64,000 nt of DNA from Jaltomata sinuosa (GCA_003996215.1 QJPP01004120.1:101058-165057), one strand, 5' to 3'; positions 10,524 through 22,600 are shown, numbered from the stretch's first letter. Program-made: numbers and translations. The notes: a model not told the origin generated them from the letters alone.

Positions 10524-12727
10524 TGTCATGCCTCGAGGCTACCCTCTAGATGTAACACGGGTCTTAGGACTGCAAGTGCCCCAAGCTAACCCCTTGGTCA
10601 TAGCATACTCAAGCATAACAAAGATAAGCGAAAGCATAATAGATAAATCCGGAATCACATAGATAGGTAATCAAGTCAAATAGAAATACAAACTCCAAAA
10701 AGAGACTCGAACAATGTCTATGTTTGAAAAGCCTCTTCATAACATAAGGAGTGTCTAAGACAAGACCCTTGCGAACTCAAAGTACAGAAGTAAGAAATCA
10801 ACACAACTAAAACATAACTAGTCCTCGACCTAAGAGGACTCACCAACCGCTGACAGAAAGTGGCCTGGGAGCTCTAGCCACGTGTCTGGAAAGGAACACC
10901 TGAATCTGCATCATCAAAGGATGCAACACAAGATATGCGTCAGTACTATAGGATGTACTGAGTATGTGAGCGATGCATGAATCATGATAAAAATAGTTTA
11001 AAACATGTTTAAAAATGAACTTGTTACTTAAAGAAGGTCCATGAATAAATATCAAGGTATAAAACATAAAACATAAAATAAAGCTTAAGTTTCATAGTAT
11101 AGAATCATATAACTTCATATCTTGAAAATAAACATGTGGGAGTTTCTTTTAACCGATATAAACCATGCTGAGCTACATGGAGTCCGATGTATACGCCCCA
11201 TCGAAAGGACCCAATATACCTTGCCAGGGTATAGAGGCATGACTGTGGCGTGATTACTAAAATCTGATTCCCAACAGAAGGGACTTAGAACCTATGGGGG
11301 AACGTAGTTCTGGGACCCTGGGTACTCTCACTCGGTCCAACTCAGTGCTAAATACTACTCCCAAACATATAACTTGTGCTCATATACATGTGACATATAT
11401 GATGCCAAACTTGTTCATAACTTGTATATACTTGTTCATAACTTGCACATACTTGTTCATAACTTGTCCATACTTGTTCATACCCCAGGTCATCATACTA
11501 CTCATGAGTTTTAGTTTTTGAAAATGGCTCATGAGCAATGATGGAACATCGGGTGTCTTGTCTTGTATAATACTTTATAACATGGAGAGACTTGCATACT
11601 TCATGACTTGTAAAATTTGCATGGCTCTAGTTCAATCTCATAAAACATATACTTTCATAGAATATAGGAACTAGGCATGCATATGCTTGAAAATCCATAA
11701 GGAACATGCTATCAAAATCTAATTTGCTTAAATTAACTTCATGCATGTAGAAATTTCCATGGTTAAACTTCAATTCATGAAATAAGAGGTAACATGTAAA
11801 AACCCATGTGAAATCATGCAATTTAATAGAAATTTCATAATCAAATCATGAGGAGATCATATTTATCAAAACCCATAAGAATTGGATAAGAACTCTAATT
11901 TGAAGATAATGGAATCAAAATTTGAATTAGGGGTTTTGGGCACAAGGGTGGAAGGAACCCATTGTTGATTACCCACATACCTTGATTGAAGATAACCCAC
12001 TTGAATTCGAAAGACTTAGGAGGCTTGAACTTGGAGCTTCAGATTTGAAGCTTGGAGAAGAATTTTCCTTTTTGGGAGAAAAGTGAAGTAATGAGAAGGA
12101 ACTTAGGCTAATGAGGGTGAAAAACCTTCTTGAAATAGTCAAAATGACATCATTTAGGATTTAAAAAAGTGGGTAATGACTAAAATACCCCTGGGACTTA
12201 ATTAAGAAAAAGCTAGAAAAATGGTCGGTGTTAGGGACCACGGGTCAGTTCTATGGGTCATCGTTTGAATCACGACCCGTGGTTCCACTCGTGGTTCCTG
12301 ACAAGAACTTTCAGGCTACAGAAGCACTTCTACGGGTCAACAGGACGGACCCGTAGAATGAACGACTGATCATTATTTGGAGTCGTTGTTCCTGGGGACC
12401 TAGTTGATCCTGGTCAAACCACGAGTCAGGACTACGGCTCGTCGTTTGGATGACGAGTCATAGAATGGAGTCGTTGTTTCAGTGGGATTTCCAACCGTCT
12501 GATCTGAGTTCCACGAGTGGACAGGATGGACTCGTGTTTTGAACCACGATTTGTAGAACCAACTTGTGGTTCCAGACCAGAGGCTGAATCAATTAATGGG
12601 AATCACGGTTCCATTCCACGACCCATAGTTTGAACCATGGTTCGTGGTTTAGACCCTTCATTCCTAAAACATGAATTTTTTTTGAGATTTTAACTTAGAT
12701 AGCTGGTTTGATTTTCGAGGTGTTACA
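10524..12727 (-). repeat. Element B 5' LTR
   Basis: 2,204 bp from TGTCATGCCTCGAGG to GGTGTTACA. It aligns with 3,305-5,476 along the whole length. In the sense direction it contains the U3 palindrome words (about 12,230-12,660), an intact donor-like AAG|GTATGTGGG (complement of 11,972-11,983) and the AGTCCTC...GAGGACT hairpin (10,820-10,840). It carries small length differences from the 3' copy, mostly in the 11,400-11,480 'acttgttcata' repeats. Confidence 0.92.
11405..11485. repeat. Short tandem repeat in the 5' LTR of B (about 20-bp unit)
   Basis: Variants of 'acttgttcataacttgtNNat' occur about four times in a row here. The other LTR (4,197-4,230) has only about two. The copy-number difference accounts for part of the length difference between the two LTRs and fits slippage after insertion. 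Confidence 0.7.
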
Positions 12728-12732
12728 AACTC
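12728..12732. repeat. Right target-site duplication of element B (AACTC)
   Basis: Matches 3,300-3,304. The next base resumes the minus-strand RNase H reading of element A. Confidence 0.93.
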
Positions 12733-13307
12733 GAGCCACCTTCTCTGACAAAGATTCAACTCTTTCTGGGTGAACATATACTGGAGTCTCTTATGGTCTG
12801 TAAACACATCTACATGGACAGCATACAAGTAGTATCTCTAAATTTTTAAGGCAAATACAACTGCTGCAAGCTCAAGGTCATGAGTCAAGTAGTTCTTTCA
12901 TGAATCTTAAGTTTTCTGGAGGCATAAGTGATGACCTTACCATGCTGCATTAAGAAACAACTCAAGCTGACTCTGGATGCATCCCAATACAAAACGAAAC
13001 CATCTAAAATCTTTGGTAGTGTTAAAACTGGAGTTGTAGTCAACCTATTCTTCAACTCTATGAAGTTTTTCTCACACTCATCTGACCACTGTAAATTAGC
13101 CTTTTTCTGAGTAAATATGGTCAATGGGGCAGCTATGGATGAAAATCCTTCAACAAATCTCATATAGTAACCAGCCAAATCCAAAAAGCTCCTGATGACC
13201 ATCGGAGAAGTGGGTTTGGGCTAGTTCTTTACTGCCTCTATCTTCTATGAATCAACTTGGATAGCCTCACTAGACACCATATGACCAAGGAAGGGAATTG
13301 ACTTCAA
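12733..13307 (-). pseudogene. pol: Element A: RNase H N-terminal part and RT connection
   Basis: Minus strand. The piece 13,202-12,885 reads FLDLAGYYMRFVEGFSSIAAP, the connection between RT and RNase H, then PLTIFTQKKANLQWSDECEKNF and DGFVLYWDASRVSLSCFLMQ with HGKVITYASRKLKIHE. After 12,885 a frameshift leads to the EFALVVAALKIWRHYLYG-type segment and ELNLCQRRWLE at 12,733-12,765, where element B interrupts the domain. The first RNase H acidic residue (WDAS) is present. The rest of the domain lies at 3,035-3,304. Confidence 0.85.
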
Positions 13308-13790
13308 CTAGAAATCACACTTACTGAACTTAGCAAATAACTGGCAATTCTTAAGAGTTTGCAGCATAACTCTCAAATGACTTACATGCTCCTTTTGACT
13401 CTGAGAATACACAAGTATATCATCAATAAAGACAATGAAGAACATGTCCAAGTACTGCTTGACCACCCAATTTATCAAATCCATAAAAGATGCAGGAGTA
13501 TTCGTTAGTTTGAAAGACATAACTACAAATACATAGTAACCATACAAAGTTCTGAAGGCTATTTTTGGAATGTCACAATCTCTGGCTCTGAGCTGATAAT
13601 AGCCGAATCTGAGGTCTATTTTAGAAAAGCAACTGGCACCCTGAAGCTGGTCGAACAAGTCATCAATCTTTGGAATGGGATACTTGTTCTTGATTGTAAC
13701 TTTATTCAACTGACGGTAGTCGACGCACATCCTGAGAGAAATCTTTCTTATGAACAAAGAGGACTGGAGCACCCCATGGACAGATATTGG
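13308..13790 (-). pseudogene. pol: Element A: reverse transcriptase
   Basis: The minus-strand piece 13,772-13,308 reads RMCVDYRQLNKVTIKNKYP, IPKIDDLFDQLQGASCFSKID, MSFKLTNTPASFMDLINWV and the catalytic VFIDDILVYSQS, ending at FAKFSKCDF. The MSFGLTNAP box is altered to MSFKLTNTP. The FIDD aspartates are kept. Upstream fingers sequence (PYRMALTEHKEL and similar) is readable from 13,900 to 13,780 but in other frames with stops. RT-plus-RNase H order matches B and D. Confidence 0.86.
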
Positions 13791-14480
13791 GTTTGATGAA
13801 GCCCTTATCTAGAAGGTCTTTCCATTGTTCCTTTAACTCTTTATGCTCAGTCAGAGCCATTTTGTAAGGTGGAATTGATATAGGCTAGGTATATAGAAGG
13901 ATATCTATTCTGAAGTTGATTTCTCGCTCAGGAGGAACTCCAGGCAAATCTCCTGGAAAAACTTTTGGGAATGCATTAATCACTGAACTGACACAAGAGT
14001 TGGGGTCTTTGAATCTGAATCAGTAACCCAAATAAGATGATAGATACACCTTTTGGAAATTATATTTCTGGCCTTAAGGTAGGAGACAAATCAACCTATA
14101 TGCATTGAGGTATTACCCTTCTATTCTAAGACTGGTTCATTTGGAAATTAGAACCGAGCTATCCTGGTTCTACAATCAACTGAGGCATAACAAGAATGTA
14201 ATCAGTCCATGCCTAGAATAATATCGAAGTCAGTCATTTCTAACTCTATAAGATTAGCTGAGGTGACTTTCTGAGAAATTATGACCGGGCAATTTTTGTA
14301 TACCCGTCTGGCGATTACTGAATCACCAACTGGAGTAGAGACTGAGAAGGGTTCTGGGAGAATTTCTGGACTGACACCAAATTCTACTGCTATATAAGGA
14401 GTCACAAAAGAAAGTGTATCTCTGGGATCTAACAATGCATAAACATCAGTATGAAAGAGTAGTAACATACTCGTGACCAT
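13791..14480 (-). pseudogene. Element A: aspartic protease and spacer to RT
   Basis: The minus-strand piece 14,480-14,202 reads DVYALLDPRDTLSFVTPYIA, FGVSPEILPEPFSVSTPVGD and LIELEMTDFDIILGMD. The active-site loop is D-P-R-D in place of D-S/T-G-A: the catalytic Asp is kept, but Ser/Thr and Gly are lost. The GMD in the second half is where these proteases end. A stop follows GMD (TGG to TGA or TAG), and the spacer toward RT (LKARNIISKRCIYHLI-like and EREINFRIDIL) is readable but broken. Confidence 0.82.
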
Positions 14481-14489
14481 ATCGGGGGA

Positions 14490-15690
14490 ATCCTCCTGGT
14501 CTTATCGAGTCTGAAGAGCATAAAATCTATTTTGGCACTGATCACCACCTGCACTAGATGAGGCACCCTGCTAAGTTGGGCGACCTATTGGAGTTGTTGT
14601 AGAGTTAGCTTGATTTTGCGAGCGAGCATCCCTGCCCTTCTATGAAGCCATTGGGCACTCTTTAATTCTATGGCCAGGCTTGCCACATCTATAATAGTTT
14701 CCACTACCTTCCATACACTCACCTTGGTGGTTCCTACCACACTTCTTGCAAACTGAATGAGTACGCCCACTAGTGACACTACCTTGGGACATAGAGCCTA
14801 GTGCCCTATCCTACTTATCATGTCTTAACTTGGGCACTTGGGCATTAGCAGAGGATGGATCTAGAGATGAAGACTTTTGGTGGATCTGAGAATGATTACC
14901 ACCATCTAACCTTTGTTGAGAATAACTGAAGTCACTTATTCTAGCCCTATTATTGTCTCTCCCCCTCTCTTTGATCTTTTCTTCCTCAATATACTAGGCA
15001 TGAGTCATCAACCTGGAGATATCCATCTCCTTCACCAACATAGAAGTCCTTCACTCCTTGACCAAATCATCAGAAACACCTGACACGAACTTAGTCATAC
15101 GGGCTTTGGAGTCAGCTAACATTGTCGAAGCATACTTTGACAGTTGAGTAAACTTGAGAGAATACTCCTTCATGCTCATGTCACCCTGCCTCAATTTGAT
15201 GAACTCCTAAACCTTGTCTTTCCTAAATTCAAGTGGGAAGAACTTGTACAGAAAAGCAGTCATAAACTAATCCTAATCCATTGGACCTACGTCTGTACTC
15301 CTAGCTTCCTTCCACTGCTTGTACCATACATGAGCCACTCCTTTCAACTTATAAGTAACTAATTCTGCACTTTCAACTGGAGTGACACCCATAATCTTTA
15401 TGACCTTTTGGATGTCATCCAGGAACTCTTGTGCATCCTCCTCAGCCTTAGAATCATGGAATTCCGGAGGATTTATCCGAGTGAAGTCTCAGACTCTAGC
15501 TGTTGATGTGTTATTCTGTAGGTTAACTGGTGCCATAGCCTGTTGGTTCACCTGAGCAGTCATGGCCTAAACTCAGCATGAGTGACATGCTCATTCAGAG
15601 GGTCTACTAGGACTGGTGGTGCTTGCTGGTTTCCATTACTGTTATCATTGCCATTCCTCTTTTCGTTAGCTCTTCTAGGAGGCTTTTTCT
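14490..15690 (-). pseudogene. gag: Element A: gag with CCHC knuckle
   Basis: Minus strand. The N-terminus near 15,690 reads KPPRRANEKRNGN, matching the MPPRR start of B except that AAG replaces ATG, so the start codon seems lost. It goes on through HVTHAEFR and an N-terminal gag core read from about 15,480 to 15,000 with stops. Near 14,730-14,640 comes CGRNHQGECMEGSGNYYRCGK then PGHRIKECP, a knuckle with one Cys replaced by Tyr. It would be the structural protein of the particle. Several stops interrupt it. Confidence 0.8.
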
Positions 15691-15883
15691 GTAATATGTA
15701 GAGCATGAGTTAGAAGGAAATTAAATAGATTTCACACTCTATAGCAAGATATGGAACAAAAAAAAGGAAGTTTTCCTAAAAATGTCTCGTAGCCTATCGC
15801 ACATAAGTGTGGCGCGCTTCATACCCATGAAAAATACTCTACTTGATGGGGCTTTCATACATCCTAGGACTCTTGAACCTGAT

Positions 15884-15896
15884 GCTTTGATACCAA
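15884..15896 (-). other. Element A primer-binding site
   Basis: The minus strand reads TTGGTATCAAAGC, three bases inside the LTR end at 15,900. It differs from B and D (TTGGTATCAGAGC) at one base. Confidence 0.85.
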
Positions 15897-15899
15897 GTT

Positions 15900-18032
15900 T
15901 ATCATGTCCCGAAGCTACCCCCTAAAAGTAATACAGTGCTTAGAGCCACGAGTGACCCAAGCTAACCCATGGTCTGGCATAAACTAAGCATTCTAATTAA
16001 TTATTATCTATGCGGAAGCTAAACTAATGAAATCATAAAAGTTTTAAACATTTGAATATATATAAAGTATAATTGTATAAGCTAAAAAAATAACTTTTTG
16101 TCTGAAAGCCTCTATCTGAGATGAGTTACTAGGACAAGCCCCCAGCTAACTCCAAGGTCTAAAAAATGTAAATAGGACTGAAATAAAGAAAGCGTAAATC
16201 TCTTCCTCAAAGTATAAGGACTCACCAACTGAGTTGCTGAAAGGACTGGAGAATCGCACTAAGCACAGTCTGGATGTTGATCTCCTAAACCTAAATCATA
16301 ATAGGATGTAGCAGAAAAGTATGCATCAGTACTCTAAATGTACTGAGCATGTAGGATATATACTAATCTATATACATATATACTGAACATGATGAGATAA
16401 TCTGATCATGAAAGATAAGCTGAAACAGGAGACTGAAAGATAACTGATGCAATGACCAAGTATTAAACATGCAACTGTAAATTGTTGAATTGAACTGAAT
16501 AACTAAATAACTGAATAACTGAACACAAGGTCAATACAACACTAAATCTGAACTGTGGGAGCTACTATTAACTGACAGACCCCAAGCTGAGCTAACTATG
16601 GGACCAACCTGTAACCCTGGCTAAGAGGGTGTTCATACCTTGCAAAGGTACAAACATATACTGGAGTGGATCCACTAATTTGATTTCCAACAAGGGACTA
16701 AGGTGTCAGACATGAATGGACGGGTGACCCCTTTAGAATATATGGTGGTGCCATAGTTCTGGGACTTAGAGACATCTACTAAAGGTCTCAGCCTAAATTG
16801 ACGAGTGAGCCTTAATCCCCCTCATCCGCTCGGTGCTAAGCCTACTCCCAACTAGATATGTAAGTAAATAAATAAACTAATATACTGGATAGCTCAAATA
16901 CTGATTTTTCTGAGAATGCACAAAATACTGAAAATAAGAGTATTTGAATCATGATGTTCTGACTGACTGAATGTCTGACTAAAATGCATGAACCTAAAAT
17001 TGATTGGATGTTCATAACCCACCATCCTAATGAATTTAACTACTTTTATCAATTCTAGAATCTGACTGAAGTATAGAGTTCATACATATAATTCAAAATT
17101 TATGGATGTTACCACATAGAGAGGATTTTAAGGTTCTAAGAACATAATAGTGCTAGACTACAAGAAATATGCAATAAGGATTCAATTATAATAGAGAAAC
17201 TCAAATACAAGGGATTTCACCCAAAATCTTGGGAACCCTGGGTTCTGAAAACTAAGCTAAAACTGAAGAACTTGAGTTAATCTAGGGACTCAATGGGTGA
17301 AAGGAACCCATTAATGAAATTTCACTTACCTTAGAGTAGAATCCTAAGAAGAATCCTTGACTTTGAGCCTGAACTTGAAAACCCTTTCTGTTTGTTCTTG
17401 AGAAGAAAATAATGCTTCTTTTTCTCCTATTCTACTAAGTATCGATTGTAAGCTAAGGGAATGAGGGGTTTGGGTAGTTTTTGGGCTTAAAATTGGTCTT
17501 AGGCTTAGTAAAACATCGTAGCTTATCCTGAAAAAAAGATAGAAAAAGTCTGGAATACCCATAAAATTTAAATTAGAATTCTGATGAAAAATTCGCGACT
17601 TGAGTTCCACGGGTGGTAACCATGCATCCACGGACCATGGATGCTTTCACGGCCCATAGAACCCTATCGTGGTTCCTAAACCTTTTTATCAAGCTGCTGG
17701 TCTGATTTTCATAGACGAGGTTCATGGCCTGTGGAATCATCTACAGCTCGTAGAACCTGTTCATAGTTCCTGGAGGGGCTGATGACCCTCAGGTCTGATT
17801 TCCACAAGAGGAAATCATGGACCGTGTCCTGATCCATAACCCGTAAAAGCTTCTCGTGGTTTTATATCCATAGGAGCGTTCCTCATGTCTGATTCCACAG
17901 AGGCCATCCACGGCCCCTGGACCTTTCCACAGTCCGTGGAAACCGTCTATGGTTTCTGTTCTGACTTAGAAAGTTTCACTTTCTGATTTTTTCTGAGTTG
18001 GTTCTAGGCTTACAATTCCCTGGGTTGTTACA
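15900..18032 (-). repeat. Element A 5' LTR
   Basis: 2,133 bp. The left end reads TATCATGTCCCGAAGC (expected TGTCATG, one base changed) and the right end TGGGTTGTTACA. In the sense direction it shows a U3 with words such as TCCACGG/CCGTGG (17,600-17,960), a strong donor-like AAG|GTAAGTG (complement of 17,323-17,332) and a weaker form of the AGTCCT hairpin (16,203-16,222). Its partner LTR should lie left of the window beyond LTR C. Confidence 0.88.
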
Positions 18033-18949
18033 GCCATAGAAAAGATTCTTTGAATGAGGTCAACTTTTGGGCTTGGATCTTTATTCTTCTCCATTTTTAT
18101 TATTTTTCTCTTTTATGCTATTTCTCCTTCTCAATTTGCCTTTGTTCAAATTTATTAAGCATAACTTCTTCTTTTTTATCTTTTATTCTTCTTATTTCTA
18201 TTACTCATTTTGTTTCTATATAACTCTTTTTTCATGTACTAATTCGAAGAAGCTCTTTTCAAAAATGATGAATTGTTATTGAACTTGAAATTGAGATAGA
18301 AAAAATATTTTCTTAAAATAAGGTTAAATTTAAAAGTCGTGAATATCCTTTTAACAATATCTATTTAATTGAATTTTCTTTCTTTCATTTCATGGTATTT
18401 CTTTTCTATTTTTTCTAATTCTATTCTAGAGAGATGGAAACAAAGCTAAACTAAACTTATTTGATTTATTCATCATTTTTTTTTTACAAATAATGAACCT
18501 AGTAAATTGAACTACACAAATCGATGATGTCATTTATATATCTTCTAAATATGCATTGTAATATTAGTAACTCAATTCTTACATATTTTTAGAGAATCTT
18601 GGCGATTTTTAATGTAACATATGGTTGAATGGATACTAATTCAGAATTTAAAAAAAGTTCAAAATAAAAAAAAGCGTAAGAAATTTTAAGAAGGCTCGAT
18701 GGGTCAGGGTAAAAATAGAAAGAAATGCTAAACGTGATATGACAAGGTAAGTTAAATTTAGTGGGTTAAGGTTAATCTTTTCCTTCCCCAACTCACTAAG
18801 TTTTTCATCCTGCAATTTTCACGTGTTTGCTTCTTTATACTTTAAATTCCCTTGGCAAAAAATTTGGCTCCACCACCACCTGTTGAATTGCTTGCCTGAT
18901 AGTTATCCGATAGCACTCTTTGGGATTTTGATCCAGTATACCAATTTGT
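18033..18949. other. AT-rich spacer, no gene seen
   Basis: Flank of element A. Contains T-rich tracts and a 71-codon open stretch of low-complexity Phe/Leu/Tyr (18,067-18,282) that looks fortuitous. The 9-mer TCTAAATAT at 18,544-18,552 recurs just after the LINE A tail and may be a target duplication, but in this AT-rich context chance is plausible. Confidence 0.6.
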
Positions 18950-19650
18950 GCAATCAGGGCTCTATTGATGCCATAATAAACCTGTTATTTTTGAGACAAT
19001 AGGAGCTGGATTTTGATTTTGATGCTGATATGTTTAGCCAAATTCCAATTTGGGTGAAATTTCATAGTCTGCCTGTGGGATATTGGTCAGTGGAGACTCT
19101 GAGTAAAGTGGCCAATGCAGTGGGAAAACCTCTGCATACTGATGGCTTCACAGCCAACGCTGAGAAAATCTCTTATGTTAGCATTATTATAGAAAGTGAT
19201 GTGTCTTGACCATTGTCAAAGAGTATAGCTATTGAAACCCCAACTAGACCTTGGGATCAAGCAATTGAATATGAATGGAGACTAAAGTTTTGTAATGAGT
19301 GCATAAGATTGGGACACACTGATGAGGAGTTCTAGTACAAGGAGAGGCCTAAGAAGAATGAAGTGGAGGTGACAATACAATAAAAGGGCTGTTAAAACAA
19401 AGACCAGTAGGAAGAAGAGGATTGTCAAGACTATGTGGGTTCATGCTCAAGTTAAACTACAAGAAGATACAGCTATGAATGTGGGGAGTTTATTACCACA
19501 CCAAGCTATCCATGTGAGCAGCATGACTGAGCAGGTTGTGGTGCAGAAGGAGTATACTGATAGGTATCCAGGGTAAAGGCCTAGGAAATAAATTATGCAC
19601 TATCAGGCAAGCAATTCAGTAGATATTGCATAGCCACAATCTGGGATAAA
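18950..19650 (+). pseudogene. LINE (L1-type): C-terminal part of ORF1 (DUF4283-like plus zinc knuckle)
   Basis: The plus-strand reading includes LDFDFDADMFSQIPIWVKFH, SLPVGYWSVETLSKVANAVG and KPLHTDGFTANAEKISYV, the second half of the DUF4283 domain found in plant LINE ORF1 proteins. RPWDQAIEYEW and FCNECIRLGHTDEEF follow, a knuckle-like CxxCxxxGHxxxx with the last Cys lost. Stops (for example after FLRQ and after the knuckle) break the frame. The N-terminal half is missing, so the copy is 5'-truncated, which is typical of LINEs. ORF1 would bind the element RNA. Confidence 0.8.
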
Positions 19651-20640
19651 GAGTGATGGAAACTTCATCTTCATGCCATTTTCCCCTCTATTATCATTTC
19701 TATTTGGAATATAAGAGGCCTTAACCAAGGCCATAAGCAGACGGAGATAAAGATCTTCTCACTATGTATAGAATTGATATGTTTGGGTGTTTGGAAATTA
19801 AAGTTAAAGAACCTAGTAAGAAAAGATCCTCAATAAGATAGCTCCAGGTTGGAGATCTTCTCATAATTATACTTTCGCTCCAAATGGAAGGATTTGGGTA
19901 TTGTGGAAGCCTCACTTACACGTTCAGATCATTGAAGTTAGAGGGAAGTTCATCCATTACCTTGTGGAAGATCCTGGAATACAGATCCAATTGTATGTTA
20001 CTATTGTTTATAATTGGAATGAAAACCCTTATAAGGAGGTACTATGGCAAGACCTGATGCAACTTACACCACAACAATATTTACCATAGGTGCTTAGTGG
20101 TGATTCTAATAGTGTTTTAGGTTCTAAGGATAAAATGGGGTCTCCAATTACACAGTAGTAGGTACAAGGATTTTAGAATATGGTTGATCACATGCAACTC
20201 ACTCCCATTAGAGCTATAGGATGGCATTATACATGGAATGACAAACAGGATGTAGGTAATAGGGTGTATGGCAAAATTGACTAGGCCTTTGGCAATCACA
20301 GTGGCTATAGTAACTAGGCAATGTGGAGGCTGAGTATCTAAATCCATCAGTGTCTGACCACTCTCCCATTCTGATAAAGTGTTGCTAACAGAAGAGTCTC
20401 CATCCAAGACCTTTCAGGTTTTACTACACTATGATGGAGCATCCTAACTTTCAAGAAGTATTACAAAATACATGGGGACAACCTGAGCCAGGTTGTACAA
20501 TGCACATATTATGGAGGAAATTGAAGATATTCAAAGTGCAAAGTAAGGAGATCAATGAGTATATGGCATATCACAAGCAGAAATTAAATTTCCTAAGGGA
20601 GCAATTTGTAGCAGTCCAGGGACAAATCTAGGGTCAAATA
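19651..20640 (+). pseudogene. LINE: AP-type endonuclease domain
   Basis: Plus-strand readings in changing frames. SIWNIRGLNQGHKQTEIK opens the domain (19,690 onward; the WN of the first motif is clear). Then comes NYTFAPNGRIWVLWKPHLHV, a 62-codon open piece ending in WQDLMQLTPQQYLP (19,901-20,089), GWHYTWNDKQ, and the catalytic SDHSP motif near 20,355-20,370 (NPSVSDHSPI). This endonuclease nicks the target so that reverse transcription can start there. Several stops and shifts disable it. Confidence 0.82.
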
Positions 20641-22600
20641 CTGTCACAGGCACTAATTGACCAAGAGAAGAAGTTGCTTGTGGATGTAGAAAAGTGGAGT
20701 AACATAGAGGAACAAGTAATAAGACAAAAATCTAGAGCCACAAGGATAATACTTGGGGATTCTAATACCAAGTACTTCCATGCCCAATGGAAGATCAGGA
20801 CTATCCACAATGCTATCACCTCAATATAAATTGAGTCAGGTATAAAACTTACAGACCTAGAGCAACTTAAAGTTGAATTTATGTCTATTTTAAGGAACTT
20901 ATGGGAACAAGAGAAACAAGTGTGAATCGCCGGGACTCTGAGGTAGTAAAGTCTGGGGTTTATCTTACAGTTATGTAACAAAGATAGCTTATTCAGGAGG
21001 TGACAGAGGTGAAGATTATAGAGGTTATTAAGGCTATGCCTCAGGAGAAGGTCCAAGAGGTTGATGGTTTTCCTATATAATTCTTTAACAAAGAACAGGG
21101 TTGTGGTACATCAAGATGTCATTGATGTAGTTCAACACTTCTTCCTTATTGGGAATCTGTATCCTGCTATAAATATAACTAATGTAACTTTGATCCCTAA
21201 AGTCCCTTTCCCACTAGGGTAAAAGACTTTAGACCTATAGCATATTGTACTACCCTTTACAAGATAATTTCTAAGGTAATTACTTGAAGGTTCAAGAATG
21301 TGATGAATGGTTTGATTGGTTGCTCACAATCTGCTTTTGTTAAGTGTAGGGGTATTGTTGATAACATCCTAGTCAGTCATGAAATCTTTAAGAGCTACAC
21401 TAAGAAATAGATCTCTCCTAGATGTGTTTTAAAGGTTGACTTGATGAAAGATTATGATACTCTGGATTGGGTTCTTTGGAGAAGCTACTGATAGACCTTG
21501 GGTTCCCTACAAAGTTTGTCAGTTGGATCATGGTGTATGTGTACGCATAGTCTCCTATTCCCTTTTGATAAATGGAGGTCTTACAAAACTATTTCCTGCA
21601 GAAAGAGGCATCAGTCAAGGGGATCATATGTCCTCATACCTGTTTGTACTAGCTATAGAGTATAGGTAGGGAACTGAAGCAATTGTCTAGTAATAGAGAC
21701 TATAACTATCATCCTAGGTGTGGGAAGCTGCAGAGTACTCATATTTGTTTTGTTGATGACCTGTTGATTTACTGTAGAGCTGATCTTATTTCTGTTAAGC
21801 TTCTGCTGCTACTTTCCTAAAATTCTCCAAGGCCACTGGTTTACAAGCTAATAATGATAAGAATTCTATTTATATAGCTGGAGTATCTGATCATGTGAAG
21901 CAGGATATCATTGAAAGTCTAGGTTATACAGTAGGCACTCTTCTATTCAGGTATTTATGTGTTCTCATAGTATCTAAAAAACTGAGTGCTACTACTTACC
22001 TTTCCCTGATTGAGAAGATCACAGCTAGAGTCACTTATTGGTCAGCAAAACTATTGTCTTATGCTGGCAGAGTCCAGCTTCTCAAAGAAGCGCCCTTTGG
22101 TGTCTAGGCTTATTAGGCTCAAATTTTCCTTATTCCTAGAAAGGTCTTAAAACTTATCGAACAGACTTGTAGAACTTTCTGTGGACAAGAGAAGTGACAG
22201 TTTCCAAAAAACATTTGTAGCATGGGATACAATATGCTCATCAGTAGCTACAGGGGGTCTAAATGTCATGAATCTATGCCTATGGAACAATGTTGAAATA
22301 CTAAAACTGCTATGGGATGTAGCTAAGAAAAAGGATTGCTTATGGATCCAATGAATCCATAGATATTATATGAAGCATGGTGATATAGAGACCATCCAGA
22401 TACCCAAAAATGCCTCTTGGGTAGTGAGGAAAATTTTGGCATCAAGAGTTCAACTTCAGCAGAGGAAACCAGGGCCAAGAACAGTACAGACATAGCTGGA
22501 GCAGGTGCAATATGGGGGTGAATTTTCCATCCATAAGATGTACTTATGCCTTCAGCCTGCACACCCTAAAGTTGAGTAGAAGAGCATTCTTTTGCATTCA
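20641..22600 (+). pseudogene. LINE: reverse transcriptase
   Basis: Plus-strand fragments in several frames. Motifs in order: NVTLIPKVPFP, FRPIAYCTTLYKIISKV, GCSQSAFVKCRGIVDNIL, CVLKVDLMKDYDTLDW (usual KAYD is KDYD), GISQGDHMSSYLFVLAIEY (21,610-21,663), FVDDLLIY catalytic box at 21,748-21,771, and LSLIEKITARVTYWSAKLLS then AGRVQLLKE. The order and motifs match plant L1-type RT. Stops such as the one in the WVLWRSY segment interrupt it. Confidence 0.85.

Larger units (their letters stand above)
3305..12727 (-). mobile_element. Element B: structurally complete Ty3/gypsy chromovirus-like retrotransposon nested in element A
   Basis: Visible structure: two LTRs (3,305-5,476 and 10,524-12,727) with TG...CA ends, a 5-bp target duplication AACTC, a primer site next to the right LTR and a polypurine tract next to the left LTR. 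The interior of 5,047 bp encodes gag, protease, RT, RNase H and integrase in that order on the minus strand. The order places it in Ty3/gypsy. The integrase tail and long LTRs suggest the Tekay/Del chromovirus group (inference). The LTRs look roughly 90-95% identical by eye, so it is not very recent. In-frame stops in gag, RT and RNase H make it non-autonomous. It splits the RNase H of element A, whose reading resumes at 12,733. Confidence 0.93.

Noticed and set aside
18067..18282. Small Phe/Leu/Tyr-rich possible membrane protein
   Set aside because: Low-complexity T-rich DNA gives such frames by chance; no homology or gene context.
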